DNA of 64,000 nucleotides from an uncultured Atopobiaceae bacterium (GCA_944322145.1 CALUNW010000003.1:1-64000), one strand, 5' to 3'. Positions 17,744 to 26,735 are shown, counted from the first letter of the stretch. Notes: generated by a model from the sequence alone, not told the origin. Program-made: numbers and translations.

Positions 17744-18544
17744 CTAGTCCTCGCTGCTCAGGATCTGGACCGGAGTGAACGAGGTGGTCACCTGGTCGCG
17801 CAGCTCCTCCTGAACGGTGTCGTCGATGCCGGTGATGCGGCAGGAGAAGTTGACGCCACTCTCCGACTGCGTCTTGGTCCACACAAAGGTCATGAAGGAG
17901 CTCACGTCGCCGGTAGGCTTGAGGAACCCGAAGAGCGTGGAACGCTGCATCTTGCCGTCCTCCCCCACGTGGACGTTCACGTGGTAGACGACCGTGTCGA
18001 TGTTGGGGTTGAGCAGCGCGTTGACGCCGAAGGCCGTGGCCTGCACCTGCGAGCCCGCAAAGCAGTCGAGCGCGTTTTGCGAGCTTGTGTCGATTACGGT
18101 GACCTCGATGCGGCCGGTGTTCTCGTCCGCCTCCTGGACGGAGAAGTCCTCCGGGAACTGCGTGAAGCCGTCGCCCCACTCGACGCCGCCGCGCAGGGCG
18201 GACGCCACGGTGCGCACGTTGGCGTCCTCGGCGAGGCTGGCGGTGTTGGAGCGGCGAATGACGCCGAAGGCGACCTGGCCCACCACTACGAGCACGAGGA
18301 AGATGGCGACGAAGGAGACCGCGGTCTTGGTGATGACCTTCCCGACGTTGGATCCCGAGGGGTCATCCTCGGAGAGGGGGTCGATGTCGAGCGAGACGCC
18401 CTTCTCCTTGCGGTGCGCTCGCTGGCGGCGTGCCCGCTCCTCGTCCGAGTGACCGGTGTGGTCGACTGTCGAGAACAGGGCCTCGGCCTCGTCAGCCGTG
18501 AGGGCACCCTTCTGAATGCGCGCGACCTCGCTGTTCCTAGCCAT
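17744..18544 (-). CDS. Hypothetical single-pass membrane protein
   Basis: 266 residues; I do not recognise the family. The start MARNSEV follows an AGAGAGAG site; the longer frame to 18655 lacks one. A charged N-terminal region (1-85, with RARRQRAHRKEK) is followed by one membrane helix (about 92-115: VSFVAIFLVLVVVGQVAFGVI) and an extracellular alpha/beta domain with two cysteines. It sits upstream of the zinc-ribbon gene on the same strand with a 113-bp gap, so the two could be cotranscribed envelope proteins. Confidence 0.65.
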   Translation of the reverse strand: MARNSEVARIQKGALTADEAEALFSTVDHTGHSDEERARRQRAHRKEKGVSLDIDPLSEDDPSGSNVGKVITKTAVSFVAIFLVLVVVGQVAFGVIRRSNTASLAEDANVRTVASALRGGVEWGDGFTQFPEDFSVQEADENTGRIEVTVIDTSSQNALDCFAGSQVQATAFGVNALLNPNIDTVVYHVNVHVGEDGKMQRSTLFGFLKPTGDVSSFMTFVWTKTQSESGVNFSCRITGIDDTVQEELRDQVTTSFTPVQILSSED

Positions 18545-18713
18545 CTCTCTCTTTTCGCCACCCACCCGCGGGCGCCTCACGCCGGGCGAGACACGTTCCA
18601 TGCAGTACAGGACAGTATACGCAATCAGCCTGGTGGCGTCGCCGCCAACGGGCACCCGACAGGAGCCCTACACGTCCCCGGCAAACGCCGTTCGGGCGAG
18701 AAGGACGCGCCCC

Positions 18714-20468
18714 TTACGCCCCCAGGCCGCCGTCGGTGAACTGCATCTCGTAGTAGCGGGCGTAGGTACCGCCGCGGGCGAGGAGCTCCTCGTGCGTGCC
18801 GCGCTCGGAGACGCGCCCGTGCTCCATGGTGACGATTTCGTCAGCATTCTTGATGGTGGAGAGCCTGTGTGCGATCACGAGCGTAGTGCGCCCGCGCGCG
18901 AGCTCGGAGAGGGACTCCTGGACGGCCTGCTCCGACTCGTTGTCCAGAGCCGAGGTGGCCTCGTCAAAGATCAGGATCGGCGGGTTCTTGAGAAAGACGC
19001 GGGCGATTGCGACGCGCTGCTTCTGGCCGCCGGAGAGGTGGCTTCCGCGCTCGCCCACCTCGGTGTCGTACCCCTCGGGGAGACCCTCGATGAACTCCGC
19101 GATGTTGGCGCGGCTGGCGGCGTCACGAACCTCGTCCATCGTGGCGTCCGGGCTGCCGTAGGCGATGTTCTCCGCGATGGTGCCGTCAAAGAGGTAGACG
19201 TCCTGCTGCACCAGGCCGATGGCCTCGCGCAGGCTTCGCTGCGTGACGGAGCGCACGTCCTGCCCGTCGATGGTGATTGAGCCGGAGTCCACGTCGTAGA
19301 AGCGGGGGAGCAGCGAGCACGTGGTCGACTTGCCGCCGCCGGAGGGCCCCACGAGCGCAATGGTCTCGCCTGGGGTGATGTCCAGCGTGAGGCCGCCGAT
19401 GACCTCGTCCTCCGCGGTGCCGTCCGCGTTCTTGTACGCAAAGTGGACGTCGTGATAGCTGATGCGACCATCGGTCACGCACAGCGGGCGGGCGTCGGGC
19501 GCGTCCTGAATGTCCGGCAGGGTGTCCAGCACCTCGCAGAAGCGCCGGAAGCCCGCGATGGCCTTCTGGAAGGTCTCGGTGAAGTCCAGGATGGACGTGA
19601 TGGGCGTGGTGAAGAGGGAGATGTAGAGCGCGTAGGTGGCCAGGTCGATCGCCTGCATCTGACCCTGCGCGATGAGCCAGCCGCCAAAGACCACCACGGC
19701 CGTGTTGAGCGCGCCCATCATGACGGCGATGGCCGCCTGGTAGCGGCCCATGGCGCGGTACATGCGCGTCTTTGAGTCGAGATAGGCGTCGTTGGAGCGG
19801 CGAAACTTCGCGCGCTCCACGTCCTCCGCCGCAAAGCTCTTGACCACGCGAACGCCGGCGAGCGAGTCCTCCAGGCGGCTGTTGACGCCGGAGATGCGCA
19901 CGCGGTTCTCGGTGTAGACCTCGCGCATCCGCATGTTGGCGTAGACGTTATAGAGGACGAGAAGTACCGCGATGAGGGCCAGCACGCCCGTGAGCGGCAA
20001 ATTAATCGTGGAGAGGATGATGAACGAACCCGTGACCTCCACTATGCCGATGAGGATGAACTCGGGGCCGTGGTGCGCGGCCTCAGAGATGTCAAAGAGG
20101 TCCGAGACCAGGCGGCTCATGAGGTCGCCGGACTTGTTGTGATCAAAGAAGTTGAAGCTCATGCGCTCGTAGGCGTCGAAGAGGTCCTCGCGCATGCGGC
20201 TCTCCATGCGCGCGCCCATCACGTGTCCCCAGAAGATCACGAAGTAGCGGCAGACAAAGCGCAGCGCGTACATGCAGACCAGCCCTGCGGCGAGGTATGC
20301 AAGCGCACCCATGATCGCGTCCGGGCCCTCGGTGAACAGGCCGCCCGTGAGGGAGCGAAGAATCTGGGGGAATGCGAGGTCGATGCCGGCCACCGAAATG
20401 GCGGCGATGATGTCGATGACGAAGAGGTGCATCTGGCCCTTGTAGTAACCGAGGAAGCGCTGGAACAT
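18714..20468 (-). CDS. ABC transporter, fused permease and ATPase (exporter type)
   Basis: A 584-residue half-transporter: six membrane helices (residues 1-310) fused to an ATP-binding domain. Motifs are Walker A GPSGGGKST, Q-loop LVQQDVYLFDG, signature LSGGQKQR, Walker B ILIFDEATSALD and the H-loop IAHRLST. This is the MsbA/lipid- or multidrug-exporter layout, working as a homodimer or with a partner not seen here. The ATG is preceded by GGAG at -10. The substrate cannot be inferred. It stands alone, followed by a 170-bp gap. Confidence 0.9.
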   Translation of the reverse strand: MFQRFLGYYKGQMHLFVIDIIAAISVAGIDLAFPQILRSLTGGLFTEGPDAIMGALAYLAAGLVCMYALRFVCRYFVIFWGHVMGARMESRMREDLFDAYERMSFNFFDHNKSGDLMSRLVSDLFDISEAAHHGPEFILIGIVEVTGSFIILSTINLPLTGVLALIAVLLVLYNVYANMRMREVYTENRVRISGVNSRLEDSLAGVRVVKSFAAEDVERAKFRRSNDAYLDSKTRMYRAMGRYQAAIAVMMGALNTAVVVFGGWLIAQGQMQAIDLATYALYISLFTTPITSILDFTETFQKAIAGFRRFCEVLDTLPDIQDAPDARPLCVTDGRISYHDVHFAYKNADGTAEDEVIGGLTLDITPGETIALVGPSGGGKSTTCSLLPRFYDVDSGSITIDGQDVRSVTQRSLREAIGLVQQDVYLFDGTIAENIAYGSPDATMDEVRDAASRANIAEFIEGLPEGYDTEVGERGSHLSGGQKQRVAIARVFLKNPPILIFDEATSALDNESEQAVQESLSELARGRTTLVIAHRLSTIKNADEIVTMEHGRVSERGTHEELLARGGTYARYYEMQFTDGGLGA

Positions 20469-20676
20469 GTGGCGGAACTCCGTGATTTGACGCTGACAGA
20501 GACATGCGGGCATTAGGGTAGCACCACGCAGGCCGCCTCTGCACACAGTGCCGCGCTGTTCGCTCGAAGACCTGACGATACGGGCGACCAAGCGCCTAAA
20601 GCACCTTTGACAAAAGCTATTTGGTTGTGTTCAGTCACATAACAGCTGTTCAGTTAAGCAGTGTACGAACAAAGAA

Positions 20677-20709
20677 GTCGACCGCACACAGTGTAGGTGT
20701 GCGGTCGAC
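20677..20709 (-). terminator. Hairpin downstream of the Nudix gene
   Basis: Perfect 13-bp arms (GTCGACCGCACAC and GTGTGCGGTCGAC) with a 7-nt loop. On the minus strand it is followed by UUCUUUGUU, fitting a terminator for the Nudix gene. The 7-nt loop is also seen in the long palindromes elsewhere, but the GGACAG core is absent. Confidence 0.65.
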
Positions 20710-20737
20710 GAACTAGTCGTTTAGCCGACGAAATCGA

Positions 20738-21502
20738 CTACTCGGCATCTTCCTCTGTCTCGGAGGAGGCATCAGCAAGACGCCGTGAGATGGCATCGCA
20801 CAAGAGCGCGCCCACGACGGTCTTTGCGTCCTCGATGCGGCCGTCAAGGACGGCGTCCACGAGTTCGCCCACCTCGACCAAGTCAACGTTGATGAACTCG
20901 TCGGCGTCCGGGCTGGACTTGGAGAAGCTGAGTCCCGTGGCCATATAGATGTGTATGAGCTCGTCGCAGAAACCTGCCGAGCTGGCGATGGTCGTCAGAT
21001 AGGCTATCTTCTCGGCCTCCATGCCGGTCTCTTCCAGCAACTCTCGGCTTGCGCACTCGAGCGGGTCCTCGCCAGCGGCCAGCTTTCCCGCGGGAATCTC
21101 GACGGTCACTCGCCCAAGCGCCGTGCGGTACTGGCGCACCAGGCATATGCGGCCCTCGTCCGTGAGTGCTACGACGGCCACGGCGCCGGGGTGACGAACG
21201 ACGTCGCGAATCGCATTGCGACCGTCGGGCAGCTGGACGCGCAGGCGGTCGACGTTGAAGATGCGGCCGGTCCAGGCCACATCCTCGGTGAGCGGGCGCT
21301 CCGCAAGAGCAGCGTCGCGCGGATCGTCGTCTCCAAGCACGAGCTCGCGCTCCTCCGGAGCTCCCGAAAGATGGTCCTGGCTCGCACGGTCACCGTCATA
21401 GGTGAAGGCGGCAACGGAATCACGAATGTCATCTACGGCATAGTCAAGGTCGGCTCGTGTTGGTTCGACCACGTCTTGTGCGGTGAGCTGTTCGTCGGAC
21501 AT
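20738..21502 (-). CDS. Nudix hydrolase, probable ADP-ribose pyrophosphatase
   Basis: Hydrolyses ADP-ribose or a similar nucleotide sugar to AMP plus sugar phosphate. The 254 residues contain a full Nudix box, G-x5-E-x7-REL-x-EE-x-G (from GKLAAGED to ELLEETGM), preceded by VEIPAGK as in ADP-ribose pyrophosphatases. The N-terminal 75 residues are an unusual acidic extension. The ATG chosen has a perfect AGGAGGG site; a longer frame begins further upstream, through a palindrome. Monocistronic. Confidence 0.85.
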   Translation of the reverse strand: MSDEQLTAQDVVEPTRADLDYAVDDIRDSVAAFTYDGDRASQDHLSGAPEERELVLGDDDPRDAALAERPLTEDVAWTGRIFNVDRLRVQLPDGRNAIRDVVRHPGAVAVVALTDEGRICLVRQYRTALGRVTVEIPAGKLAAGEDPLECASRELLEETGMEAEKIAYLTTIASSAGFCDELIHIYMATGLSFSKSSPDADEFINVDLVEVGELVDAVLDGRIEDAKTVVGALLCDAISRRLADASSETEEDAE

Positions 21503-21590
21503 GGACCCTCCTGTGTTGCGGTTACGCGTGCCTGTCATTGTACCTTCGCAAGGACAACAACTGCCAATGAGACGGTTCTTCTCGTCATTT

Positions 21591-21632
21591 GAGCTCAATT
21601 CTTGTCCTGAGCAGGGGACAAGAATTGAGCTC
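21591..21632. repeat. Short perfect palindrome, GGACA-core
   Basis: Arms of 17 bp (GAGCTCAATTCTTGTCC, 21591-21607, and its complement 21616-21632) around an 8-nt loop. The right arm is preceded by GGG, giving GGGGACAAG, close to the GGACAG core of the longer palindromes. It lies upstream of the Nudix gene. Confidence 0.65.
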
Positions 21633-21710
21633 CTGCTAACGTCCCGACGTGGTGAGAAGGTCCGCGTATCGACCAAGAAGACCGTTGTTTAGTCGAACAA
21701 ACCAAGGGAT

Positions 21711-21880
21711 TTAGTGTTCGATGCTAGCCGTCATCAGCCGCTTAGCTGCATTCTCGTCATACACGTGGGCAGTGTTGTTGCGATTGCGCGGCATGGCCAG
21801 CCAAGTCTCCTCGACCATGAAGTCATAGTAGGAGTTTGATGCCTTGATGATGTCACGGGGGGCCTGCCGCTGCGGTCCTG
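21711..21880 (-). pseudogene. Remnant of HEPN-type (HI0074-like) nucleotidyltransferase substrate-binding protein
   Basis: Only the C-terminal half of the family is present: APRDIIKASNSYYDF, EETWLAMPRNRNNTAHVYDE. It includes the R-N-x-x-x-H motif that defines HEPN RNases (here RNNTAH). The N-terminal helices are missing, and the segment abuts the nucleotidyltransferase remnant in another frame, so a deletion has fused the two. Confidence 0.65.
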
Positions 21881-22153
21881 TCTGCATCGTAGGCTCTGGA
21901 TATCTCATGACGAAGGCTTTCGGAGAGCGGCCCATCGAGATTCACTACGTCTATCTTTAACAGAGACCAAAGCTGTTCCTGCAAACGGTCTTCAAGAGAA
22001 GCAAAGTTAGGGCAGCCCTCTATGGCGATATCAATGTCGCTCTTTGGTAGGTTGGTGCCACGGGCGCGCGACCCAAAATGCACGACGCGCCGCGCGCCCG
22101 ACTCGCGTGCAAATGATTTGCTCGTACACCAGCTCGACAGGCACTGACCCCAT
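21853..22153 (-). pseudogene. Frameshifted MNT-domain nucleotidyltransferase (antitoxin) remnant
   Basis: The minimal nucleotidyltransferase motif is clear: VVHFGSRARGTNLPKSDIDIAI (GSRARG and D-x-D), then LSLLK-like DVVNLD. An ATG with a good AAGGAG site lies at 22153, but its frame (MGSVPVELVYEQ) loses register near 22118; one base must be added or removed to join KSFARES-GARRVVHFG. The 3' end runs out of frame at 21853. MNT proteins AMPylate and silence HEPN toxins; both partners here look dead. Confidence 0.65.
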
Positions 22154-22261
22154 GACGCTTCTCCTTATATTAATCATCACCGAGCATGGTTGCGTGTTTG
22201 TAGCCATGGGCAATGTGGTCGACTATGTAGTTGTTTGTCTGTGTTGACCGCGTCAATCAAC

Positions 22262-22286
22262 AACCCTCATGTGTAGCTTGAGGGTT
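22262..22286. terminator. Small hairpin in the 22154-22500 gap
   Basis: AACCCTCA and TGAGGGTT pair over 8 bp with a 9-nt loop; weak U-rich sequence follows on the plus strand. Nothing else is evident in this 347-bp gap apart from the promoter of the next gene. Base composition is visibly lower in GC than in the flanking genes. Confidence 0.35.
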
Positions 22287-22425
22287 CTATCTCCTGGCTC
22301 TTTTCGTCCGACAACACCGACGTGCCCCTCGCTGTTTGGTCGGTCGACCACACGTTGAAAGTTTGTCCGAGCACCCAAGTATCCGACTACATTGCAAACG
22401 CCACGCTGACAAAGTAGGTTGACGG

Positions 22426-22454
22426 TCGAACAGTCCCTGCTTTGCCCGTATAAT
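22426..22454 (+). promoter_or_regulatory. Sigma-70-type promoter of the HTH gene
   Basis: -35 TCGAAC (22426-22431), 17-nt spacer, -10 TATAAT (22449-22454). The start would be near 22461, 40 nt before the ATG. A better-looking TTGACG at 22419 is 24 nt from the -10 box and too far. Confidence 0.6.
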
Positions 22455-22500
22455 ACAAACGGTTAACCAAACACATCTTGTTTCTTGCACGGGAGATAAC

Positions 22501-23001
22501 ATGGGAGTCACCAAACGCGAAGTTGCCGATCAGCTGGGCGTTGCCAAGCAGACGGTGGTCAACTACATCGACAAGCTGGGCCTGGCACCCGAACACGTGA
22601 CGCGCATCGGCAAGACGGACGTGCTCGATGACTTTGCAGTATCAGCCCTTGCAGACGCCCTGGGCAAGAACATCCCCCTGCGGACGTCCTCAACGATGCT
22701 GCAGGAGGAGGCTGTCGTCGATACAAGCGCCCAGGACTCCGTGATTGCCGCCCTCAACGGTCGCATCGCCGACCTCAAGGAACAGAACGACCGACTCGTG
22801 TCCGAGCTCGCCGAACTGCGAGCCTCGCGCGAGCGTGAGCTCAACGACCTGCGCAGCCAGCTCGACGCAGCCAACGACCGCGCGGCGCGCCTCGCAGACC
22901 GCGTCGCCGGCATCGCTGAGCGCCAGCAGGCCATGGCGGCGCTGCCGTGGTGGAAGCGCGGGACCTTTGCCACGCGCCTCTTGGGCGCCGGGTCCGAGTA
23001 G
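22501..23001 (+). CDS. HTH plus coiled-coil protein (DUF536/plasmid-type)
   Basis: 166 residues. The N-terminal 25 residues form a helix-turn-helix (TKREVADQLGVAKQTVVNYIDK); residues about 85-145 are a strong coiled coil (DLKEQNDRLVSELAELRA onward); a short tail PWWKRGTFATRLLG follows. This layout is typical of DUF536 proteins found near plasmid replication genes in Gram-positives. No replication gene is adjacent, so it may be a chromosomal relic of a mobile element or a nucleoid/partition-like factor. It has its own strong promoter, and a GAGATAAC-type site precedes the ATG. Confidence 0.65.
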   Translation: MGVTKREVADQLGVAKQTVVNYIDKLGLAPEHVTRIGKTDVLDDFAVSALADALGKNIPLRTSSTMLQEEAVVDTSAQDSVIAALNGRIADLKEQNDRLVSELAELRASRERELNDLRSQLDAANDRAARLADRVAGIAERQQAMAALPWWKRGTFATRLLGAGSE

Positions 23002-23010
23002 CTTTTCCCT

Positions 23011-23069
23011 GGTGCCGAAACAGCCCCATCTGCGCGAGCATGGCACGCAGATGGGGCTGTTTCGGCACC
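23011..23069. repeat. Long perfect palindrome after the HTH gene
   Basis: Perfect 24-bp arms (23011-23034 and 23046-23069; GGTGCCGAAACAGCCCC--) with an 11-nt loop, 9 nt past the stop codon. No U-tract follows. It resembles the GGACAG palindromes in size and position but has ACAGCCCC instead of the core. Confidence 0.75.
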
Positions 23070-23150
23070 GCACATACGCAATTCTCGGCAGTTTGGCGCA
23101 TGGACGCGCCTTTGACGTCTTTTAGACACCTGGGCGACGTCGACAAAAGA

Positions 23151-23186
23151 AACCGCAGGTAAACTTTTCACTGCCTACCTGCGGTT
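23151..23186. terminator. Hairpin upstream of the purD 3' end
   Basis: AACCGCAGGT and ACCTGCGGTT (10 bp) with a 16-nt loop, flanked by A-rich and T-rich sequence. It lies between the convergent HTH gene and purD and could terminate both. The motif CGCAGGTAAA recurs near 28960 and 29069. Confidence 0.6.
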
Positions 23187-23213
23187 ATTCAATTGTCGAA
23201 CATCGACCAAACA

Positions 23214-24500
23214 CTAACGAACGGCGCGAAGACCAATGTCGCTGCGATAGGTCTTGCCCTCGAAGTCAATGAGGGCGCAGGCCTCGTAGGCACGAGCGCG
23301 GGCCTCCTCAAAGGTCGGCGCGACGGCAGTGACGTCGAGCACGCGACCGCCCGCGGTGACGAGCTCGCTATCGGCAACTGCGGTGCCTGCGTGATAGACC
23401 GTCACGCCCTCGAGCGCCTCGGCCTTCTCGATGCCCGTGATGACCTTGCCCTTCTCATAGCTTCCGGGATACCCGGCAGAGGTCAGGACCACCGAGACGG
23501 CCCAGTCGTCGTCCCAGGAGACCATGTCAGGCGTGAGGGTGCCGTTGTCGCAGGCCAGGAACACGTCCACGAGGTCCGCCTTCATGCGCGGCAGGACGAC
23601 CTGCGTCTCAGGATCGCCGAAGCGAGCGTTGAACTCGAGGACCTTGGGCCCCTCCGCCGTGAGCATGAAGCCGCCGTAGAGGCAGCCGGAGTAGGTGATG
23701 CCCTCGGAGGCGAGCTCGGCGACCACGCGCTGCTCGATGTCGACCATCGCGGCCAGAGCCTCAGCGGAGACGAGGTGCTCGGGAACGGGGGAGTAGACGC
23801 CCATACCGCCGGTGTTGGGGCCCTTGTCCCCGTCGAGGGCGCGCTTGTGGTCCTGCGCGGTGGCCAGCGGCACCACGGTCCTGCCGTCCGTGAGGGCCAG
23901 CAGCGAGCACTCAGGGCCCTCGAGAGTCTCCTCGACCACTACGGTGGCACCCGCATCCCCAAAGACGCCCGAGAAGCACTCCTGGACGCCCTCGAGGGCC
24001 TCCTCGAGGGTCTTTGCGACGATGACGCCCTTGCCGGCGGCCAGGCCGTCAGCCTTGATCACGATGGGCGCGCCGACCTGTCGAACGTAGGCCTCGCAGG
24101 ACTCCTGATCGGTGAAGCTGCGGTAGGCGGCGGTGGGGACGCCTGCGCGGGCCATGACCTGCTTGGCAAACTTCTTGGAGCCCTCCATCTGGGCAGCGTC
24201 GCCGTTGGGGCCGAAGCAGGGGATGCCGGCCGAGCGGACCGCGTCGGCAACGCCCGCCACCAGAGGGGCCTCGGGACCGATCACCACGAGCCCGATGTTG
24301 TGCTCGCGCGCCCAGTCGGCCACGGCGACCGGGGACTCGACGTCGAGCCCCTCGACCTTCTTGGCCATGACGTCCATGCCGCCGTTTCCGGGGGCGACAT
24401 AGAGCTTACCGGCGCGCGGGGACTCCGCGAGCTTCACGAGCAGCGCGTGCTCGCGTCCGCCCGAGCCAAGAAGCAGGATGTCGACCTTGGTGTTGCTCAT
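23214..24500 (-). CDS. purD: Phosphoribosylamine-glycine ligase (GAR synthetase)
   Basis: Second purine step: phosphoribosylamine plus glycine plus ATP gives GAR. The 428 residues are of normal length; LLLGSGGREHAL at the N-terminus, IKADGLAAGKGVIVA in the ATP-grasp domain, and NARFGDPETQVVLPR binding metal are diagnostic. The ATG has an AGGAGG site 7 nt upstream. It follows degV and purA on the same strand with a 37-nt gap, forming a purA-degV-purD operon. Confidence 0.96.
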   Translation of the reverse strand: MSNTKVDILLLGSGGREHALLVKLAESPRAGKLYVAPGNGGMDVMAKKVEGLDVESPVAVADWAREHNIGLVVIGPEAPLVAGVADAVRSAGIPCFGPNGDAAQMEGSKKFAKQVMARAGVPTAAYRSFTDQESCEAYVRQVGAPIVIKADGLAAGKGVIVAKTLEEALEGVQECFSGVFGDAGATVVVEETLEGPECSLLALTDGRTVVPLATAQDHKRALDGDKGPNTGGMGVYSPVPEHLVSAEALAAMVDIEQRVVAELASEGITYSGCLYGGFMLTAEGPKVLEFNARFGDPETQVVLPRMKADLVDVFLACDNGTLTPDMVSWDDDWAVSVVLTSAGYPGSYEKGKVITGIEKAEALEGVTVYHAGTAVADSELVTAGGRVLDVTAVAPTFEEARARAYEACALIDFEGKTYRSDIGLRAVR

Positions 24501-24537
24501 GTTGAACCTCCTAGAACGGGCGGCTGAGCCGCAAGAT

Positions 24538-25389
24538 TTACGATTCCTCAGACACCGAGCCGCGCCAGTAGGCCTGGGACGGCGCAAAGGCCACGCCCAC
24601 CGCCCCCGAGCCGATGATCTTCTCGACCTGCGGGCATGCGCTGACGGTGCCGAGTGCGCGCGCCTCGAACTCGTTGGTGTCGAGCGGCTTCTCGAGCGCC
24701 CTGAGCGCCCTCGCGTCGCCGGTCTCGAGCGTCGCGTAGACGAGAGGGCCCTCGCTCGCCGAGACGGCGCTCATCGCGTGCGCGAGACGGCCGGTGAGGT
24801 CGGGGAGCTCCGCCGACCGGGCGAGCTGGGTTATCTCTCCGCGCGAGATGAGGTAGAGGCCGCGCTCGCCCGAGAGACGAATGCGCAGGGTCGACGTGGC
24901 GCGGCCCAGCAGGCCGGCGCGCGGCTTGCGGGAGCGCCGCCGCGCGAAGCGGGCGGACGCGGTGGGGATGACGAGCAGGCGCACGCTGCTGGCGAGCTGC
25001 TCGGCGGCTGCCACGGCGTCCTCGAAGGGCATGCCGTCCGCCCAGTGGCACGTCAGACGAAAGAAGACCATGCCTGTCGCCACGGACGCCGACCCGGAGT
25101 CGATCACGCGGATGTCGGCGACGCCGGAGCAGGCGGCGGCCGCCTCGCGAGCGCACGCCACCTCGGGCGAGAAGGACGCGGACGAGTGCACCGAGGCAAT
25201 CTTGGTGTGCCCCTGCGCGGCGAGCTTGCGATACAGGCGGATGAACTCCTGCTTCAGCGCGACCTCGTCAGCATGGCCGAGCGCGTCGTGCGGAACGCTC
25301 TCGAGGACCGTCGCCTGGGCCCTCTCGAGATAGACCGGGGGCAGGTCGCACCCCCGGTCGCATACGATTGTGAAATCCCTCTCGAGCAC
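24538..25389 (-). CDS. DegV-family fatty-acid-binding protein
   Basis: 283 residues with the DegV fold: the N-terminal strand FTIVCDRGCDLP, the conserved IASVHSSASFSPEVACAREAA, which matches the family's SS(L)SGTY-type fatty-acid loop, and RVIDSGSASVATGM. Family members bind fatty acids; in Firmicutes the FakB subunits present them to the kinase FakA. No fakA is nearby. GTG start with a GGAG site; 15 nt downstream of purA. The middle of the protein (RRRSRKPR) is unusually basic for the family. Confidence 0.75.
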   Translation of the reverse strand: MLERDFTIVCDRGCDLPPVYLERAQATVLESVPHDALGHADEVALKQEFIRLYRKLAAQGHTKIASVHSSASFSPEVACAREAAAACSGVADIRVIDSGSASVATGMVFFRLTCHWADGMPFEDAVAAAEQLASSVRLLVIPTASARFARRRSRKPRAGLLGRATSTLRIRLSGERGLYLISRGEITQLARSAELPDLTGRLAHAMSAVSASEGPLVYATLETGDARALRALEKPLDTNEFEARALGTVSACPQVEKIIGSGAVGVAFAPSQAYWRGSVSEES

Positions 25390-25404
25390 GTGCGCGAGCT
25401 CCGC

Positions 25405-26685
25405 CTAGTGCCAGTAGCGGTCGATGGTCTGCTCGCGGTCCGGACCCACCGTGATGATGGACACGCGCACGCCCGCGAGCTGCTCGAGGAAGTCGATGTA
25501 GTCCTTGGCCTCGCGCGGGAGCTGGTAGAAGTTGCGGACGCCGGAGATGTCGCACTTCCAGCCGGGCAGGGTCTCGTAGACCGGCTTGGCGTGATAGAAG
25601 ACGCTCTGGTGCTCGGGGACGGTGTGATACTCCACGCCGTCGCACTCGTAGGCCACACAGACCTTGATCTCGTCGAGGCAGCCGAGGACGTCCAGCTTGG
25701 TGATGGCAAGGTCGGTGAGGCCGTTGACGCGCGCGGCGTAGTTGACGACCACAGCGTCATACCAGCCGCAGCGGCGCTTGCGCCCGGTGGTCACGCCGTA
25801 CTCGTGGCCGACCTCGCCGAGCTTCTCGCCGATCTCGTCGAAGAGCTCGGTGGGGAAGGGGCCGGAGCCCACGCGCGTGAGATAGGCCTTGGCCACGCCC
25901 AGGACGCGATCGATGTTGGTGGGGCCCACGCCCGAGCCGGTGACGGCGCCGCCTGCGGTGCAGTTGGAGCTGGTCACGAACGGGTAGGTGCCGTGGTCGA
26001 TATCGAGCATCGTGGCCTGGGCGCCCTCAAAGAGCACGCTCTTGCCGCTCTCGAGCTGCTCATTCAGGAACAGGCTGCTCTCGACGATGTAGGGGCGGAT
26101 GCGCTCGGCGTAGGGGAGGTAGGTCTCGCAGATCTGCTCGACGGTGTAGGTCGGCAGCTCGTAGACCTTGCTCAGGATGGGGTTGGTGTAGGCCAGGGCG
26201 CTCTCGAGCTTCTCGCGGAAGATCTTCTCGTCCAGCATGTCCTGGATGCGCAGGCCCGTGCGGTTCATCTTGTCCATGTAGCAGGGGCCGACGCCGCGCT
26301 TGGTGGTGCCGATGAGGTTCTTGCCGAGCTTCTTCTCGTGCGCGCCGTCGAGGTCCTTGTGGTAGGGCATGACGATGTGGGCATTGCCGGAGATCTTGAG
26401 GCGCTCGGCGGAGATGCCCTGCTCGGCGAGCATGTCGATCTCCTGGAGCAGGATCTCGGGGTCGACGATGCAGCCGTTTCCGATCACGGGGAAGGTGCCC
26501 TCGTACATGACGCCGGAGGGAACCTGGTGCAGGGCGAGCTTCTTGCCGTTGGCGATGACGGTGTGACCGGCGTTTGCGCCGCCCGCATAACGGCAGACCA
26601 CGTCAAAGTCGCCGGAGATGAGGTCGGTGACCTTGCCCTTGCCCTCGTCGCCCCACTGAGTACCCACGAGCACTGATGCCGACAT
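25405..26685 (-). CDS. purA: Adenylosuccinate synthetase
   Basis: First step from IMP to AMP: IMP plus aspartate plus GTP gives adenylosuccinate, the substrate of PurB. The 426 residues show QWGDEGKGK (GTP loop), GGANAGHT (catalytic His), GTTKRGVGPCY binding IMP, and TTGRKRRCGWYD. An AAAGGG site precedes the ATG. Head of the purA-degV-purD operon, immediately downstream of a 109-nt perfect palindrome that separates it from dnaB. Confidence 0.96.
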   Translation of the reverse strand: MSASVLVGTQWGDEGKGKVTDLISGDFDVVCRYAGGANAGHTVIANGKKLALHQVPSGVMYEGTFPVIGNGCIVDPEILLQEIDMLAEQGISAERLKISGNAHIVMPYHKDLDGAHEKKLGKNLIGTTKRGVGPCYMDKMNRTGLRIQDMLDEKIFREKLESALAYTNPILSKVYELPTYTVEQICETYLPYAERIRPYIVESSLFLNEQLESGKSVLFEGAQATMLDIDHGTYPFVTSSNCTAGGAVTGSGVGPTNIDRVLGVAKAYLTRVGSGPFPTELFDEIGEKLGEVGHEYGVTTGRKRRCGWYDAVVVNYAARVNGLTDLAITKLDVLGCLDEIKVCVAYECDGVEYHTVPEHQSVFYHAKPVYETLPGWKCDISGVRNFYQLPREAKDYIDFLEQLAGVRVSIITVGPDREQTIDRYWH

Positions 26686-26735
26686 GTGCGCCCTTTCGTC
26701 GCGTTTCACATACGGGTCTATTATACGGCAGGCAT

